Origin: JAIBAJ01 sp965284645 | GTDB taxonomy: Bacteria > Bacteroidota > Bacteroidia > JAIBAJ01 | Assembly: GCA_965284645.1 (NCBI GenBank) | Contig: OZ260106.1 | Coordinates: 868,001-932,000 of the forward strand | DNA: 64,000 nt | Reading direction: 5' to 3' | Shown: in pieces, positions 44,257 through 51,938 of the stretch | Position numbering within the stretch: the first letter of the stretch is position 1 | Layout of the letters: each line of letters opens with the position of its first letter | Made by a program: the position numbers and the translations under genes | The notes under the pieces: generated by a model | What the model saw: the letters and a program-made list of their open reading frames with translations, nothing else | The model's database searches: none | Told to the model about the DNA's origin: nothing

Positions 44257-44595
44257 TTAATACAGGAAAGGTTGAATTTTTTCAAAGTTCTTTTCCCGAG
44301 TAGCCCCTTGGATCATAAACCAATCCACGATGGCCCAAATACCAAGTCCGCCGCAAGTAAGCAATTTACCAACGCCCAAACCGGTATCACCGATTACAAA
44401 CCGGTCTATTCCCAATTGTCCGCCTAAAATTGAAATAATCAGGCTGGTTTGTGGGTCTTTCAAAGAGAGAGACTGAATAGCCACCCATTTCGAGTCGTCT
44501 GCAGCCAGCAAGCGTTCTCTTATTTGCATAATTTGATGGCTTTCGAAGTATTTCCCGTTGGCCATAATGAACATGTCTACTTTTTGTACATCCAT
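44257..44595 (-). CDS. TM2 domain protein
   Basis: The 112-residue protein has a TM2 domain with two helices and the connecting motif: LIISILGGQLGIDRFVIGDTGLGVGKLL, then GGLGIWAIVDWFMI. The N-terminal ~45 residues are soluble. It is the first gene of the operon TM2, DUF2752, DUF4870-like, M48. Role unknown, likely envelope related. Confidence 0.9.
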   Translation of the reverse strand: MDVQKVDMFIMANGKYFESHQIMQIRERLLAADDSKWVAIQSLSLKDPQTSLIISILGGQLGIDRFVIGDTGLGVGKLLTCGGLGIWAIVDWFMIQGATREKNFEKIQPFLY

Positions 44596-44758
44596 TGGAT
44601 TTTATTGATTGGTTTGTTCCTACTCATAAGGCTTTTCGGTTTGGCCCCTTTGTAGAGGTTGGTCTCTTTTTCGAAGCCAATAATAAGCATTAATCAGTTT
44701 AAAAAATGGTTCAACCAAAATAATTTGAGGAAAGGCAGTAGGGGTTTACTTTCAATTT

Positions 44759-44913
44759 GGCGGGCCCTTTTTCGCCTAAAACCATTCGGCGATTTAAATA
44801 GGCAGTTGATGAGGGCGAAAAAGTCACGCTTTCCGCAGTAGTCCTCGCCATTCGCAACCCGAAGGGGTTCGGGTTGCGAATGGCTGTGGGCTACTTGCTT
44901 CAATCGTTGCCCG
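44759..44913 (+). repeat. Element Z, copy e
   Basis: Stem 1 is CTTTTTCGCC (44767-44776) with GGCGAAAAAG (44814-44823), a perfect 10 bp. The linker stem is GTAGTCC/GGGCTAC. The inner hairpin is a perfect 17-bp stem (44847-44863 with 44868-44884) closed by GGGG, the longest of any copy. The 3' pairing is GTCACG/CGTTGC with one mismatch. Confidence 0.85.
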
Positions 44914-44950
44914 GGGCAGTCGTGCTGGTTCGGGGCATTCGAGCTTTAAA

Positions 44951-45111
44951 CCCAAATTATTCAATGGGAGGATTTATTAATCCGAACTGCTTGATTTAGT
45001 TGGGTTTACCCCTCTCAAAGAAATTTCGGGATAGCAGTTGTTATCAATTTGGCTATACAGATTGATTTACAACTGGTTAATCGTTTATGCATTTCTAATG
45101 CGTAATCTGGG
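44951..45111 (-). mobile_element. MITE family Y, copy d
   Basis: The 161-bp element runs from CCCAAATTATTC to GCGTAATCTGGG, flanked by TTAAA (44946-44950, 45112-45116). It has the same inner hairpin and CCGAACT(G/A)CTTGATTTAG core as copy b. It lies 37 bp past the CCCG end of element Z copy e. Confidence 0.85.
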
Positions 45112-45116
45112 TTAAA

Positions 45117-45472
45117 TAGGCAGTAGACCAATTTTCCATTTTTTACCATTATCTGTATGGTTTGATGAAAACAAAATCCATTCAAACCAATTTAGTTATT
45201 TTTCAAGGTTTAAAGAAAGGAGTCGGCTAAATAGAAGACGGGGTAAGGGCTGTTTTGGGACTTAGCTAGGCTTAATAATGGGATGAATGAATAAAAAGAA
45301 GGGAAAAAGTGGACCTAAATGAAGCTCGACTGTTTTTACGCCGAATAAGGCGGTGTTAAAAGGCGGTGGTTGTTAATTAAATTTCAGGTTCCCAACACAA
45401 TCCAATTCTTTGCCATTGATAATCAAACACTTGAAATAAATGTATTTTTTCAACAAATTATTGTTCGAACTG
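45117..45472. other. Gene-free region upstream of the rplM promoter
   Basis: A/T-rich DNA with no convincing gene, repeat or RNA seen. It separates the MITE/Z pair from the ribosomal operon promoter. Confidence 0.4.
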
Positions 45473-45503
45473 TTTGGAGGAATCAAATTCCTTTGTATCT
45501 TTG
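45473..45503 (+). promoter_or_regulatory. rplM: Consensus Bacteroidota promoter of rplM-rpsI-rpsB
   Basis: TTTG at 45473-45476, a 19-nt spacer, then TATCTTTG at 45496-45503, a perfect TTTG-N19-TAnnTTTG match. Transcription should begin near 45509, ~30 nt before the GTG start. The match shows that the in-frame stretch from 45440 is promoter, not coding. Confidence 0.85.
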
Positions 45504-45538
45504 CAGCCCTTTTTGAAAAAAGTAAAACAAATAGAACA

Positions 45539-45994
45539 GTGGATTCAGTAAGTTACAAAACCATTTCGGCCAACAAAGCTACCGCCCAAAAAGGCTGGGT
45601 AGTAATTGATGCCGAAGGCCAAGTATTAGGTCGTTTGGCCTCAATAGCTGCCAAATTTGCCCGTGGCAAGTTCAAAACTAGTTATACCCCTCACGTAGAC
45701 TGTGGCGACAATGTGATCATTGTTAACGCAGAGAAAGTGGTTCTTACCGGAACCAAAACAGACGTGAAAGAGTATGTACGTTATACGGGATATCCAGGTG
45801 GACAGCGTTTCACCACTCCACGTCAATTGTTGGACACCGCACCTGAGCGTATTTTGGAGCACGCCATTTATGGTATGTTGCCAAAAACAAAATTAGGTCG
45901 TGCGTTGAACAAAAACGTATATATCTATGTTGGTGGATCTCATCCGCATGAGGCTCAACAACCAAAAGTAATTAACCTTAACGAAGTAAAATAA
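45539..45994 (+). CDS. rplM: 50S ribosomal protein L13
   Basis: The 151-residue protein begins at a GTG (MDSVSYKTISANKAT), which aligns with the normal Bacteroidota L13 N-terminus. An upstream frame exists but lies across the promoter. L13 motifs include WVVIDAEGQVLGRLAS, GKFKTSYTPHVDCGD, GYPGGQR and MLPKTKLGRALNKNVYIYVG. L13 binds 23S rRNA early in 50S assembly. It is co-transcribed with rpsI, 5 bp apart. Confidence 0.97.
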   Translation: MDSVSYKTISANKATAQKGWVVIDAEGQVLGRLASIAAKFARGKFKTSYTPHVDCGDNVIIVNAEKVVLTGTKTDVKEYVRYTGYPGGQRFTTPRQLLDTAPERILEHAIYGMLPKTKLGRALNKNVYIYVGGSHPHEAQQPKVINLNEVK

Positions 45995-45999
45995 TCCAG

Positions 46000-46386
46000 A
46001 TGGAAGTTATTAACGCCCTCGGAAGAAGGAAAACAGCCGTAGCCCGTGTGTATTTGAAACAAGGGACCGGATCAATCATTATCAACAACCGTGATCACCG
46101 CGAGTATTTGCCAACCGAAGTGTTGCGTACTAAAGTGAACCAACCTTTTGCATTGACCAATACACTTGGACAATACGACGTAAAAGTAAATGTAGACGGT
46201 GGTGGAATTACTGGCCAAGCCGAAGCTATCCGTTTGGGTATCTCCCGCGCCTTGGTTGAAGCAAATGCCGAAAACAAACCTGTATTGAAACCACACGGAC
46301 TTCTTACCCGCGATCCAAGAATGGTTGAGCGTAAAAAACCAGGTCAGAAGAAAGCCCGTAAACGCTTCCAATTCAGCAAACGTTAA
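46000..46386 (+). CDS. rpsI: 30S ribosomal protein S9
   Basis: The 128-residue protein begins EVINALGRRKTAVARVYLKQ, with GGGITGQAEAIRLGISRAL in the middle and the basic C-terminal tail MVERKKPGQKKARKRFQFSK that reaches the P-site tRNA. It is complete and in the usual L13-S9 order. Confidence 0.98.
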   Translation: MEVINALGRRKTAVARVYLKQGTGSIIINNRDHREYLPTEVLRTKVNQPFALTNTLGQYDVKVNVDGGGITGQAEAIRLGISRALVEANAENKPVLKPHGLLTRDPRMVERKKPGQKKARKRFQFSKR

Positions 46387-46414
46387 TCTTATTCATTCGA
46401 ACTATACCGACACA

Positions 46415-47260
46415 ATGTCAAAAGTTACAACCGAACAACTACTCGAAGCCGGTGTTCATTTTGGACACTTGAAAAGAAAATGGAACCCAGCAATGGCTCC
46501 TTATATTTTCATGGAGAAAAATGGCATCCACATCATCGACCTTAATAAAACTGCTGCCAAATTGGAAGAGTCTGGTGCTGCGCTTAAACAAATCGCAAAA
46601 TCAGGCCGTAAAATCCTTTTCGTTGCAACAAAAAAACAAGCTAAAGAAATCGTTGCAGCTGCCTCCAAACGTGTTAACATGCCTTATGTTACTGAACGTT
46701 GGCCAGGTGGAATGTTGACCAACTTTGCTACCATCCGTAAGGCTGTTCGCAAAATGGGTCAAATCGATAAAATGGCTACCGATGGCACCTTCGATGTTAT
46801 CTCTAAAAAAGAAAAACTGTCTATCAGCCGCGAAAGAGAAAAACTAGAGAAAAACCTTGGCTCTATCGCCGATCTTTCTCGTCTTCCTGCCGCTTTGTTT
46901 ATCATCGATATTTCTAAAGAGCATATCGCTGTTGCTGAAGCCAAACGTTTGGGTATCCCAACTTTTGGTGTAGTTGATACCAACTCTAATCCAAACGTAG
47001 TTGATTTTGCTATCCCAGCAAACGACGACGCTGCAAAATCAATCGAAATTATTCTAGGCGTTATCGCTTCTTATATCGAAGAAGGATTGGCCGAACGTAA
47101 ATTCGATAAAGATAAATCGGATGATGACGATTCAACTTTAGACGCTGATGGAAACGTGATTTCACGTAAAAACCAACTTTCTGAAGAGGAAGAAGCCGAA
47201 GCTAAAAAGCAAGGTGGTGGTCGTGGAAGAACCCGCAGCAGACGCGGTGCCACAGCTTAA
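46415..47260 (+). CDS. rpsB: 30S ribosomal protein S2
   Basis: The 281-residue protein starts at the ATG of MSKVTTEQLLEAGVHFGH; the frame before it overlaps rpsI and is not used. Typical blocks are HLKRKWNPAMAPYIF, VTERWPGGMLTNF and GIPTFGVVDTNSNP. The last ~45 residues are an acidic then Gly/Arg-rich extension (EEEEAEAKKQGGGRGRTRSR) beyond the bacterial core. It follows rpsI by 28 bp and ends at a terminator. Confidence 0.97.
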   Translation: MSKVTTEQLLEAGVHFGHLKRKWNPAMAPYIFMEKNGIHIIDLNKTAAKLEESGAALKQIAKSGRKILFVATKKQAKEIVAAASKRVNMPYVTERWPGGMLTNFATIRKAVRKMGQIDKMATDGTFDVISKKEKLSISREREKLEKNLGSIADLSRLPAALFIIDISKEHIAVAEAKRLGIPTFGVVDTNSNPNVVDFAIPANDDAAKSIEIILGVIASYIEEGLAERKFDKDKSDDDDSTLDADGNVISRKNQLSEEEEAEAKKQGGGRGRTRSRRGATA

Positions 47261-47280
47261 TTAATCAAGCTCATTCACGA

Positions 47281-47317
47281 AAAACCATGTCTGCTTCACT
47301 TCGGACATGGTTTTTTT
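47281..47317 (+). terminator. Intrinsic terminator between rpsB and tsf
   Basis: AAAACCATGTC (47281-47291) pairs perfectly with GACATGGTTTT (47304-47314), with T to 47317. It ends 55 bp before tsf, so tsf needs read-through or its own promoter. Confidence 0.85.
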
Positions 47318-47372
47318 ATGATAGTATCCTATCCAATTACAAGACTCTAAAAACAAAACAAAACAATCTAAA

Positions 47373-48200
47373 ATGATTACCGCATCAGATGTAAACAAAC
47401 TACGCCAAATGACCGGCGCTGGTATGATGGACTGCAAAAAAGCACTAACCGAATCCAATGGAGATTTCGAAGCTGCTGTTGACTACCTTCGTAAAAAAGG
47501 ACAAAAAGTGGCCAGTAACCGTGCTGACCGCGATGCCAAAGAAGGTGTTGTGCTTGCAAAAGTTACCGCCGATGGAAAACATGGCGCTATCGTTTGCCTT
47601 AACTGTGAAACTGATTTCGTTGCTAAAAACGACGATTTCGTAAAATTGACCACAAGTCTATTGGACCTTGCCATAGAGAAAAATCCAGCTAACCTTGATG
47701 CTTTCATGGCGCTTCCAATGGGAAATGGTACCGTTTCTGATATCATCACCGATAACATCGGCCGAATTGGAGAGAAATTGGAACTTAGTCGCTACGAAAC
47801 AGTTGATGCTGATACCGTTGTAGCCTATATTCACCCTGGTAATCGTTTGGCTACCCTTGTTGGTGTGAATAAACCAGCTACCGACAATATCCACAGCGCC
47901 TCCCGCGATGTAGCCATGCAAGTAGCCGCTATGGCTCCTGTTGCCTTGGATAAAGACGATGTTGATACAGAGATTCTAAACCGTGAATTGGAAATTGCTA
48001 AAGAACAAATCCGTGCTGAAGGTAAACCAGAAGAAATGGTAGAGAAAATCGCTCTTGGCAAATTGAACAAATTCTATAAAGAAAGCACCTTGTTGAACCA
48101 AGAATTTATCAAGGACAATAAATATAACGTTAGCCAATACCTTGACTCTGTTGAGAAAGGCCTTACCGTTAAAGCTTTCAAACGAGTAGCACTTAGCTAA
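47373..48200 (+). CDS. tsf: Elongation factor Ts
   Basis: EF-Ts is the guanine-nucleotide exchange factor for EF-Tu. It has 275 residues. The UBA-like N-terminus has VNKLRQMTGAGMMDCKKALT, followed by the exchange-core motif VLAKVTADGKHGAIVCLNCE and TDFVAKNDDF. Complete, with a UUCG-loop terminator directly behind. Confidence 0.98.
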   Translation: MITASDVNKLRQMTGAGMMDCKKALTESNGDFEAAVDYLRKKGQKVASNRADRDAKEGVVLAKVTADGKHGAIVCLNCETDFVAKNDDFVKLTTSLLDLAIEKNPANLDAFMALPMGNGTVSDIITDNIGRIGEKLELSRYETVDADTVVAYIHPGNRLATLVGVNKPATDNIHSASRDVAMQVAAMAPVALDKDDVDTEILNRELEIAKEQIRAEGKPEEMVEKIALGKLNKFYKESTLLNQEFIKDNKYNVSQYLDSVEKGLTVKAFKRVALS

Positions 48201-48209
48201 TTTTTTCTT

Positions 48210-48236
48210 AAAGGGAACTTCGGTTCCCTTTTTTTT
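48210..48236 (+). terminator. Intrinsic terminator of tsf
   Basis: AAAGGGAAC-TTCG-GTTCCCTTT, a 9-bp stem with a UUCG tetraloop, then a T run. It begins 10 bp after the tsf stop. Confidence 0.9.
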
Positions 48237-48277
48237 GACCAATACAACCAAAATCCAAAAACCTTCATCTTCATCCG

Positions 48278-48985
48278 ATGGCATTTAAACGTATCCTTTT
48301 AAAACTTAGTGGTGAATCCTTAATGGGCAAAAAGCAATTCGGTATCGACAATGACCGATTAAGCGATTATGCTTCCGAAATCAAAGAAATTGTAAATATG
48401 GGCGTGGAAGTAGCCATCGTTATTGGTGGTGGAAACATCTTTCGCGGTATCCAAGCCGAGCAAGGTGGAATCGACCGTGTACAAGGCGATTATATGGGCA
48501 TGTTGGCCACTGTTATCAATAGCATGGCTTTGCAAGCATCCCTCGAAAAAGCAGGGGTCAGCACCCGCCTGCAATCGGCTATAAAAATGGAACAGATTTG
48601 TGAACCTTATATCCGCAGAAGGGCTGTGCGTCACCTCGAAAAAGGTCGTGTGGTTATCTTTGGCGCCGGTACCGGAAACCCCTACTTTACTACAGATACT
48701 GCAGCATCGTTGCGTGCTATAGAAATGGAAGTAGATGTGATTTTAAAAGGTACCCGTGTCGACGGAATCTATACGGCAGACCCGGAGAAGGATCCAACAG
48801 CCACCAAATACGATCGCTTAACCTTTACCGAGGCTTACGAAAAAAACCTCAATGTAATGGATATGACCGCCTTTACCCTTTGCAACGAAAACAATTTACC
48901 TATCGTGGTGTTCAATATGGACCAACCCGGAAACCTGAAACGCTTGATGAGCGGAGAAAAGATTGGAACGCTCGTGGAAGTGTAG
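48278..48985 (+). CDS. pyrH: UMP kinase
   Basis: PyrH phosphorylates UMP to UDP. The 235-residue protein has the amino-acid-kinase fold motifs RILLKLSGESLMGK, VAIVIGGGNIFRG, VVIFGAGTGNPYFTTDTAA and DVILKGTRVDGIYTADPEK. Complete. In many bacteria frr follows; here a repeat array follows instead. Confidence 0.97.
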   Translation: MAFKRILLKLSGESLMGKKQFGIDNDRLSDYASEIKEIVNMGVEVAIVIGGGNIFRGIQAEQGGIDRVQGDYMGMLATVINSMALQASLEKAGVSTRLQSAIKMEQICEPYIRRRAVRHLEKGRVVIFGAGTGNPYFTTDTAASLRAIEMEVDVILKGTRVDGIYTADPEKDPTATKYDRLTFTEAYEKNLNVMDMTAFTLCNENNLPIVVFNMDQPGNLKRLMSGEKIGTLVEV

Positions 48986-48989
48986 GGGG

Positions 48990-49870
48990 GGAGTAGTACA
49001 CAGAGGAACACAGTTGGAACGCTGATTGCGCTGATTTTTATGATTTTCGTAGAGTGATGGTACACAGAGGAAACGGAATGGACAGAGGAACACAGTTGGA
49101 ACGCTGATTTTTATGATTTTTGAGGAGAGATGGTACACAGAGGAAACGGAATGGACAGAGGAACACAGATGGAACGCTGATTGCGCTGATTTTTATGATT
49201 TTCGTAGAGGGATGGTACACAGAGGAAACGGAATGGACAGAGGAACACAGTTGGAACGCTGATTTTTTCCTGACGGAAAAGTTCGAACATTGATTTTGGG
49301 GATTTTTATGATTTTTGAGGAGGGATGGTACACAGAGGAAACGGAATGGACAGAGGAACACAGTTGGAACGCTGATTTTTTCCTGACGGAAAAGTTCGAA
49401 CATTGATTTTGGGGATTTTTATGATTTTTGAGGAGGGATGGTACACAGAGGAAACGGAATGGACAGAGGAACACAGTTGGAACGCTGATTTTTTCCTGAC
49501 GGAAAAGTTCGAACATTGATTTTGGGGATTTTTATGATTTTTGAGGAGAGATGGTACACAGAGGAAACGGAATGGACAGAGGAACACAGTTGGAACGCTG
49601 ATTTTTTCCTGACGGAAAAGTTCGAACATTGATTTTGGGGATTTTTATGATTTTTGAGGAGGGATGGTACACAGAGGAAACGGAATTAATGGATGAATGC
49701 TGCCCTTTCGAAGTACCCTATTCCCAACTAACCAATAACCCCCCTATTCCCTGTTCGCCAATCGCTATTCGCTTTTATTCGAACGCTGATTTTGGGGATT
49801 GTTATGATTTTCGCGGAGGGATTGTACACAGATTAAACGGAATAAACAGAAGAACACATCCTGTCGTAGC
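48990..49870. repeat. 113-bp tandem repeat array, same family as 851-2300
   Basis: Units beginning GATGGTACACAGAGGAAACG occur near 49057, 49129, 49211, 49324, 49437, 49550 and 49663; the last five are spaced exactly 113 bp. Each unit holds GGAACACAGTTGGAACGCTG, TTTTTTCCTGACGGAAAAGT and TTGGGGATTTTTATGATTTT. The words are reverse complements of the cluster at 851-2300. Frames through it are repetitive, change with unit length and are judged non-coding. 49871-49963 holds nothing recognised. Confidence 0.88.
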
Positions 49871-49963
49871 GTCCCTTGGAACTTTGAACCAAATTAGTAC
49901 ACGGATGAAACTGATTTAACAGAGTAAAACTGACCATTCAGAACACCCTAAATTCGCTTCCCT

Positions 49964-51208
49964 TTACAACATACCAAACATGTCTATTTCCTTATCTGGT
50001 GGATAAAGCCCTGGAAACAACATGGGTGAAAAAAGTATAGGATATTTGGGGTAGAAATACATCGAGATGCCTTCCTTTTTTGATAAAAGTAAATCCATTT
50101 CAATTAAGGAATCCGTTAGGTTTTTTAGAGTCTTATCGGAAAGATTGGTGATCCGCATAGCATCGGTTTTGGAAAGTTTACCACGAAGAAATACATCCAT
50201 TAAAATGTATTTGGCCTCGGGCTTCATTTTGCCATTCATAACCATTAAATCAACAAACCCTGAAATGCGCTTTAGCATATTTTCAGGCTCGAGGACTTTA
50301 AACATGAAATCTATTTGGTCGATAGCAGTTGAAAGAAAAAATTCGCAAAACTCGACCAGGAATTTATTGGACAAATTGCCACGTCCATCGTAATTGTTGT
50401 AGCGTTCTAAATCGGCATTGGCAAGGGTGGCCTTGTAATCCTTGTTGTTTCGCGCTAGACCGCGAGAAATCGACCATAATCCATCTGCGTGAAGTTCTTC
50501 GGCCCTAAAACAAACATCAGAAAACAACCTAACGACCCTTCCATTTCCATCCAAAAAAGGGTGAATCCAAGCTAAACGGTGATGGGACGCGGCAATGCCA
50601 ATTATCCTTCTGATTTTTGAATGGTTTAAAGGAGATTGATTATCGTAAACTGCTTCAAACGTTTGAATAAAGCCATCCAGTGCTTCGAATGCCGGGGCAA
50701 TGTGGGTTCCAACTTCAACCTCACATGTTCTGAATTCTCCCGGAATCACTTCCAGGGATTCACCCTCGCGAGAAACAACTATTTTAAAGGATTGTGGAAG
50801 ATGGTCATAGAACTTTCTATGAATCTCCTTAAGCAAGGCCGAGGAATAGGGTTTGTAACTATTCCCTGCGGTAAAATTATTGGATAAATGACCCATAACA
50901 GCAATATGGGCTTTGGCTTCTAACTGAAAGTCGCGCTTTGCTTTATCTTCTGAAAAATCGTTTTTTAAAGCCTTGCTAATATCAATAGGATGGGTGTCAT
51001 GACCCTCGATCAAATTGGAGTAATAGCTGTTCATGGGGCGCAAAAAATCAGCTATGGCCATCCTGGTTTCAACATGTAAAGATTCCGACAAACGGTTTGC
51101 CTTTTCAATTAGGGAAATAGAAAGCTTCTCCAACCTCCCTGAAGGGTCATCCGGGAAGAGCGGTTCCATCGCAGCGGGTGACGTATAAAGTTTGATTTTC
51201 CTTTCCAT
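49964..51208 (-). CDS. Fic domain protein, class II, with C-terminal winged helix
   Basis: The 414-residue protein has the full AMPylation motif HPFLDGNGRVVR (His216 onward). The N-terminal inhibitory helix carries SNLIEG (Ser64-Gly69, matching (S/T)xxxE(G/N)), so it is a class II, intramolecularly inhibited Fic. The C-terminal ~110 residues resemble a helix-turn-helix (AKYILMDVFLRGKLSKTDAM, NLSDKTLKNLTDSLIEMDLL). Fic proteins usually transfer AMP to a protein hydroxyl; the target here is unknown. No antitoxin gene is adjacent. A -7 box TACCTTTG lies 4 nt upstream of the ATG. Confidence 0.93.
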   Translation of the reverse strand: MERKIKLYTSPAAMEPLFPDDPSGRLEKLSISLIEKANRLSESLHVETRMAIADFLRPMNSYYSNLIEGHDTHPIDISKALKNDFSEDKAKRDFQLEAKAHIAVMGHLSNNFTAGNSYKPYSSALLKEIHRKFYDHLPQSFKIVVSREGESLEVIPGEFRTCEVEVGTHIAPAFEALDGFIQTFEAVYDNQSPLNHSKIRRIIGIAASHHRLAWIHPFLDGNGRVVRLFSDVCFRAEELHADGLWSISRGLARNNKDYKATLANADLERYNNYDGRGNLSNKFLVEFCEFFLSTAIDQIDFMFKVLEPENMLKRISGFVDLMVMNGKMKPEAKYILMDVFLRGKLSKTDAMRITNLSDKTLKNLTDSLIEMDLLLSKKEGISMYFYPKYPILFSPMLFPGLYPPDKEIDMFGML

Positions 51209-51212
51209 TTGG

Positions 51213-51220
51213 CAAAGGTA
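51213..51220 (-). promoter_or_regulatory. -7 box of the Fic gene
   Basis: Minus strand TACCTTTG four nucleotides before the ATG, predicting a leaderless mRNA. Confidence 0.5.
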
Positions 51221-51392
51221 AGTAAAATTAAATTCCGATGGTAATTCCGTTGTTAAAACTATTTATAATCAATTAATTAAGTGTCATTAATAAAAACAAT
51301 TCCGATGGTTATTCCGGCGGGATGTTCTTTATAAAAAAATCATTCGGGCGCAAAAGTTTTGAACTTGCACCACAGCCCATTCGGAGCACCAT

Positions 51393-51534
51393 CGGGCAGG
51401 GATAGCAGTGGAAAGCCCACAGCGGCCTAAGCGAAAGCGAAAGGCGCGAGGACTTGCAACGGATAGCCCGGTGCTTTCGCCCTAGTAGACTGTTAAAATC
51501 AAGTGCAAATGGTATGGGGCGAAAGCAGCCCGCC
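51393..51534 (-). repeat. Element Z, copy f
   Basis: On the minus strand it runs GGCGGGCTGC ... CTATCCCTGCCCG. Stem 1 is GCTTTCGCCC with GGGCGAAAGC, perfect 10 bp (51473-51482 and 51517-51526). The linker stem is AAGTCC/GGGCTT. In place of GGGTCGGGC it has CACCGGGC. MITE X copy c begins 10 bp beyond its 5' end. Confidence 0.82.
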
Positions 51535-51544
51535 TAAACTTTAA

Positions 51545-51718
51545 CCCAGATTACGCATTAGAAATCGTCATGAAGATTTCAAATGCAATAAAGACGAGGG
51601 TTTCAGGTTAATTTTTGGGTGAAGGAATAGTAAACTATTTTGAAGTCAAAAATTGTTCTGAAATCCTTGTATTTGAAGCAGTTGGAAGCTGTAATAGATT
51701 TCTAATGCTGAATTTGGG
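51545..51718 (+). mobile_element. MITE family X, copy c
   Basis: The 174-bp copy is flanked by TTTAA (51540-51544, 51719-51723). It differs from the other copies by a few substitutions, including GTCATGAAGATTTC for GTAATGAAGCTTTC. Confidence 0.88.
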
Positions 51719-51797
51719 TTTAAACGAATACCGTTTATAAATCTGTAATTGTCCAATTAGGCTTCGAGATAATTTGCCTAAACAGCTTATCGGCATA

Positions 51798-51840
51798 TAC
51801 CAATCTAAATTTATGGACTATTTATAAATTAAAATTGGTA
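51798..51840. repeat. A/T-rich foldback behind the kdp histidine kinase gene
   Basis: TACCAATCTAAATTTAT (51798-51814) pairs with ATAAATTAAAATTGGTA (51824-51840), 15 of 17 positions. It lies ~100 bp past the histidine kinase stop and lacks a T run on the minus strand, so its role as a terminator is doubtful. The rest of 51719-51938 shows nothing else. Confidence 0.4.
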
Positions 51841-51938
51841 TAAAAATCCAGATTAGAAATGCCATGCGAAAGCAGCGAAAAAATGGGTTTTTAAAAGCAA
51901 AAACAAACCTGAAATTAAGGTGCTTACTCCTTTGGCGC

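Noticed and set aside
45440..45538. N-terminal extension of L13
   Set aside because: The stretch contains the perfect TTTG-N19-TATCTTTG promoter, and L13 homologues begin at the GTG at 45539.
48896..49629. Several minus-strand frames with repeated VPTVFLCPFRFLCVPSLL
   Set aside because: Artefacts of the 113-bp tandem array; the frames restart every unit and end within pyrH or each other.
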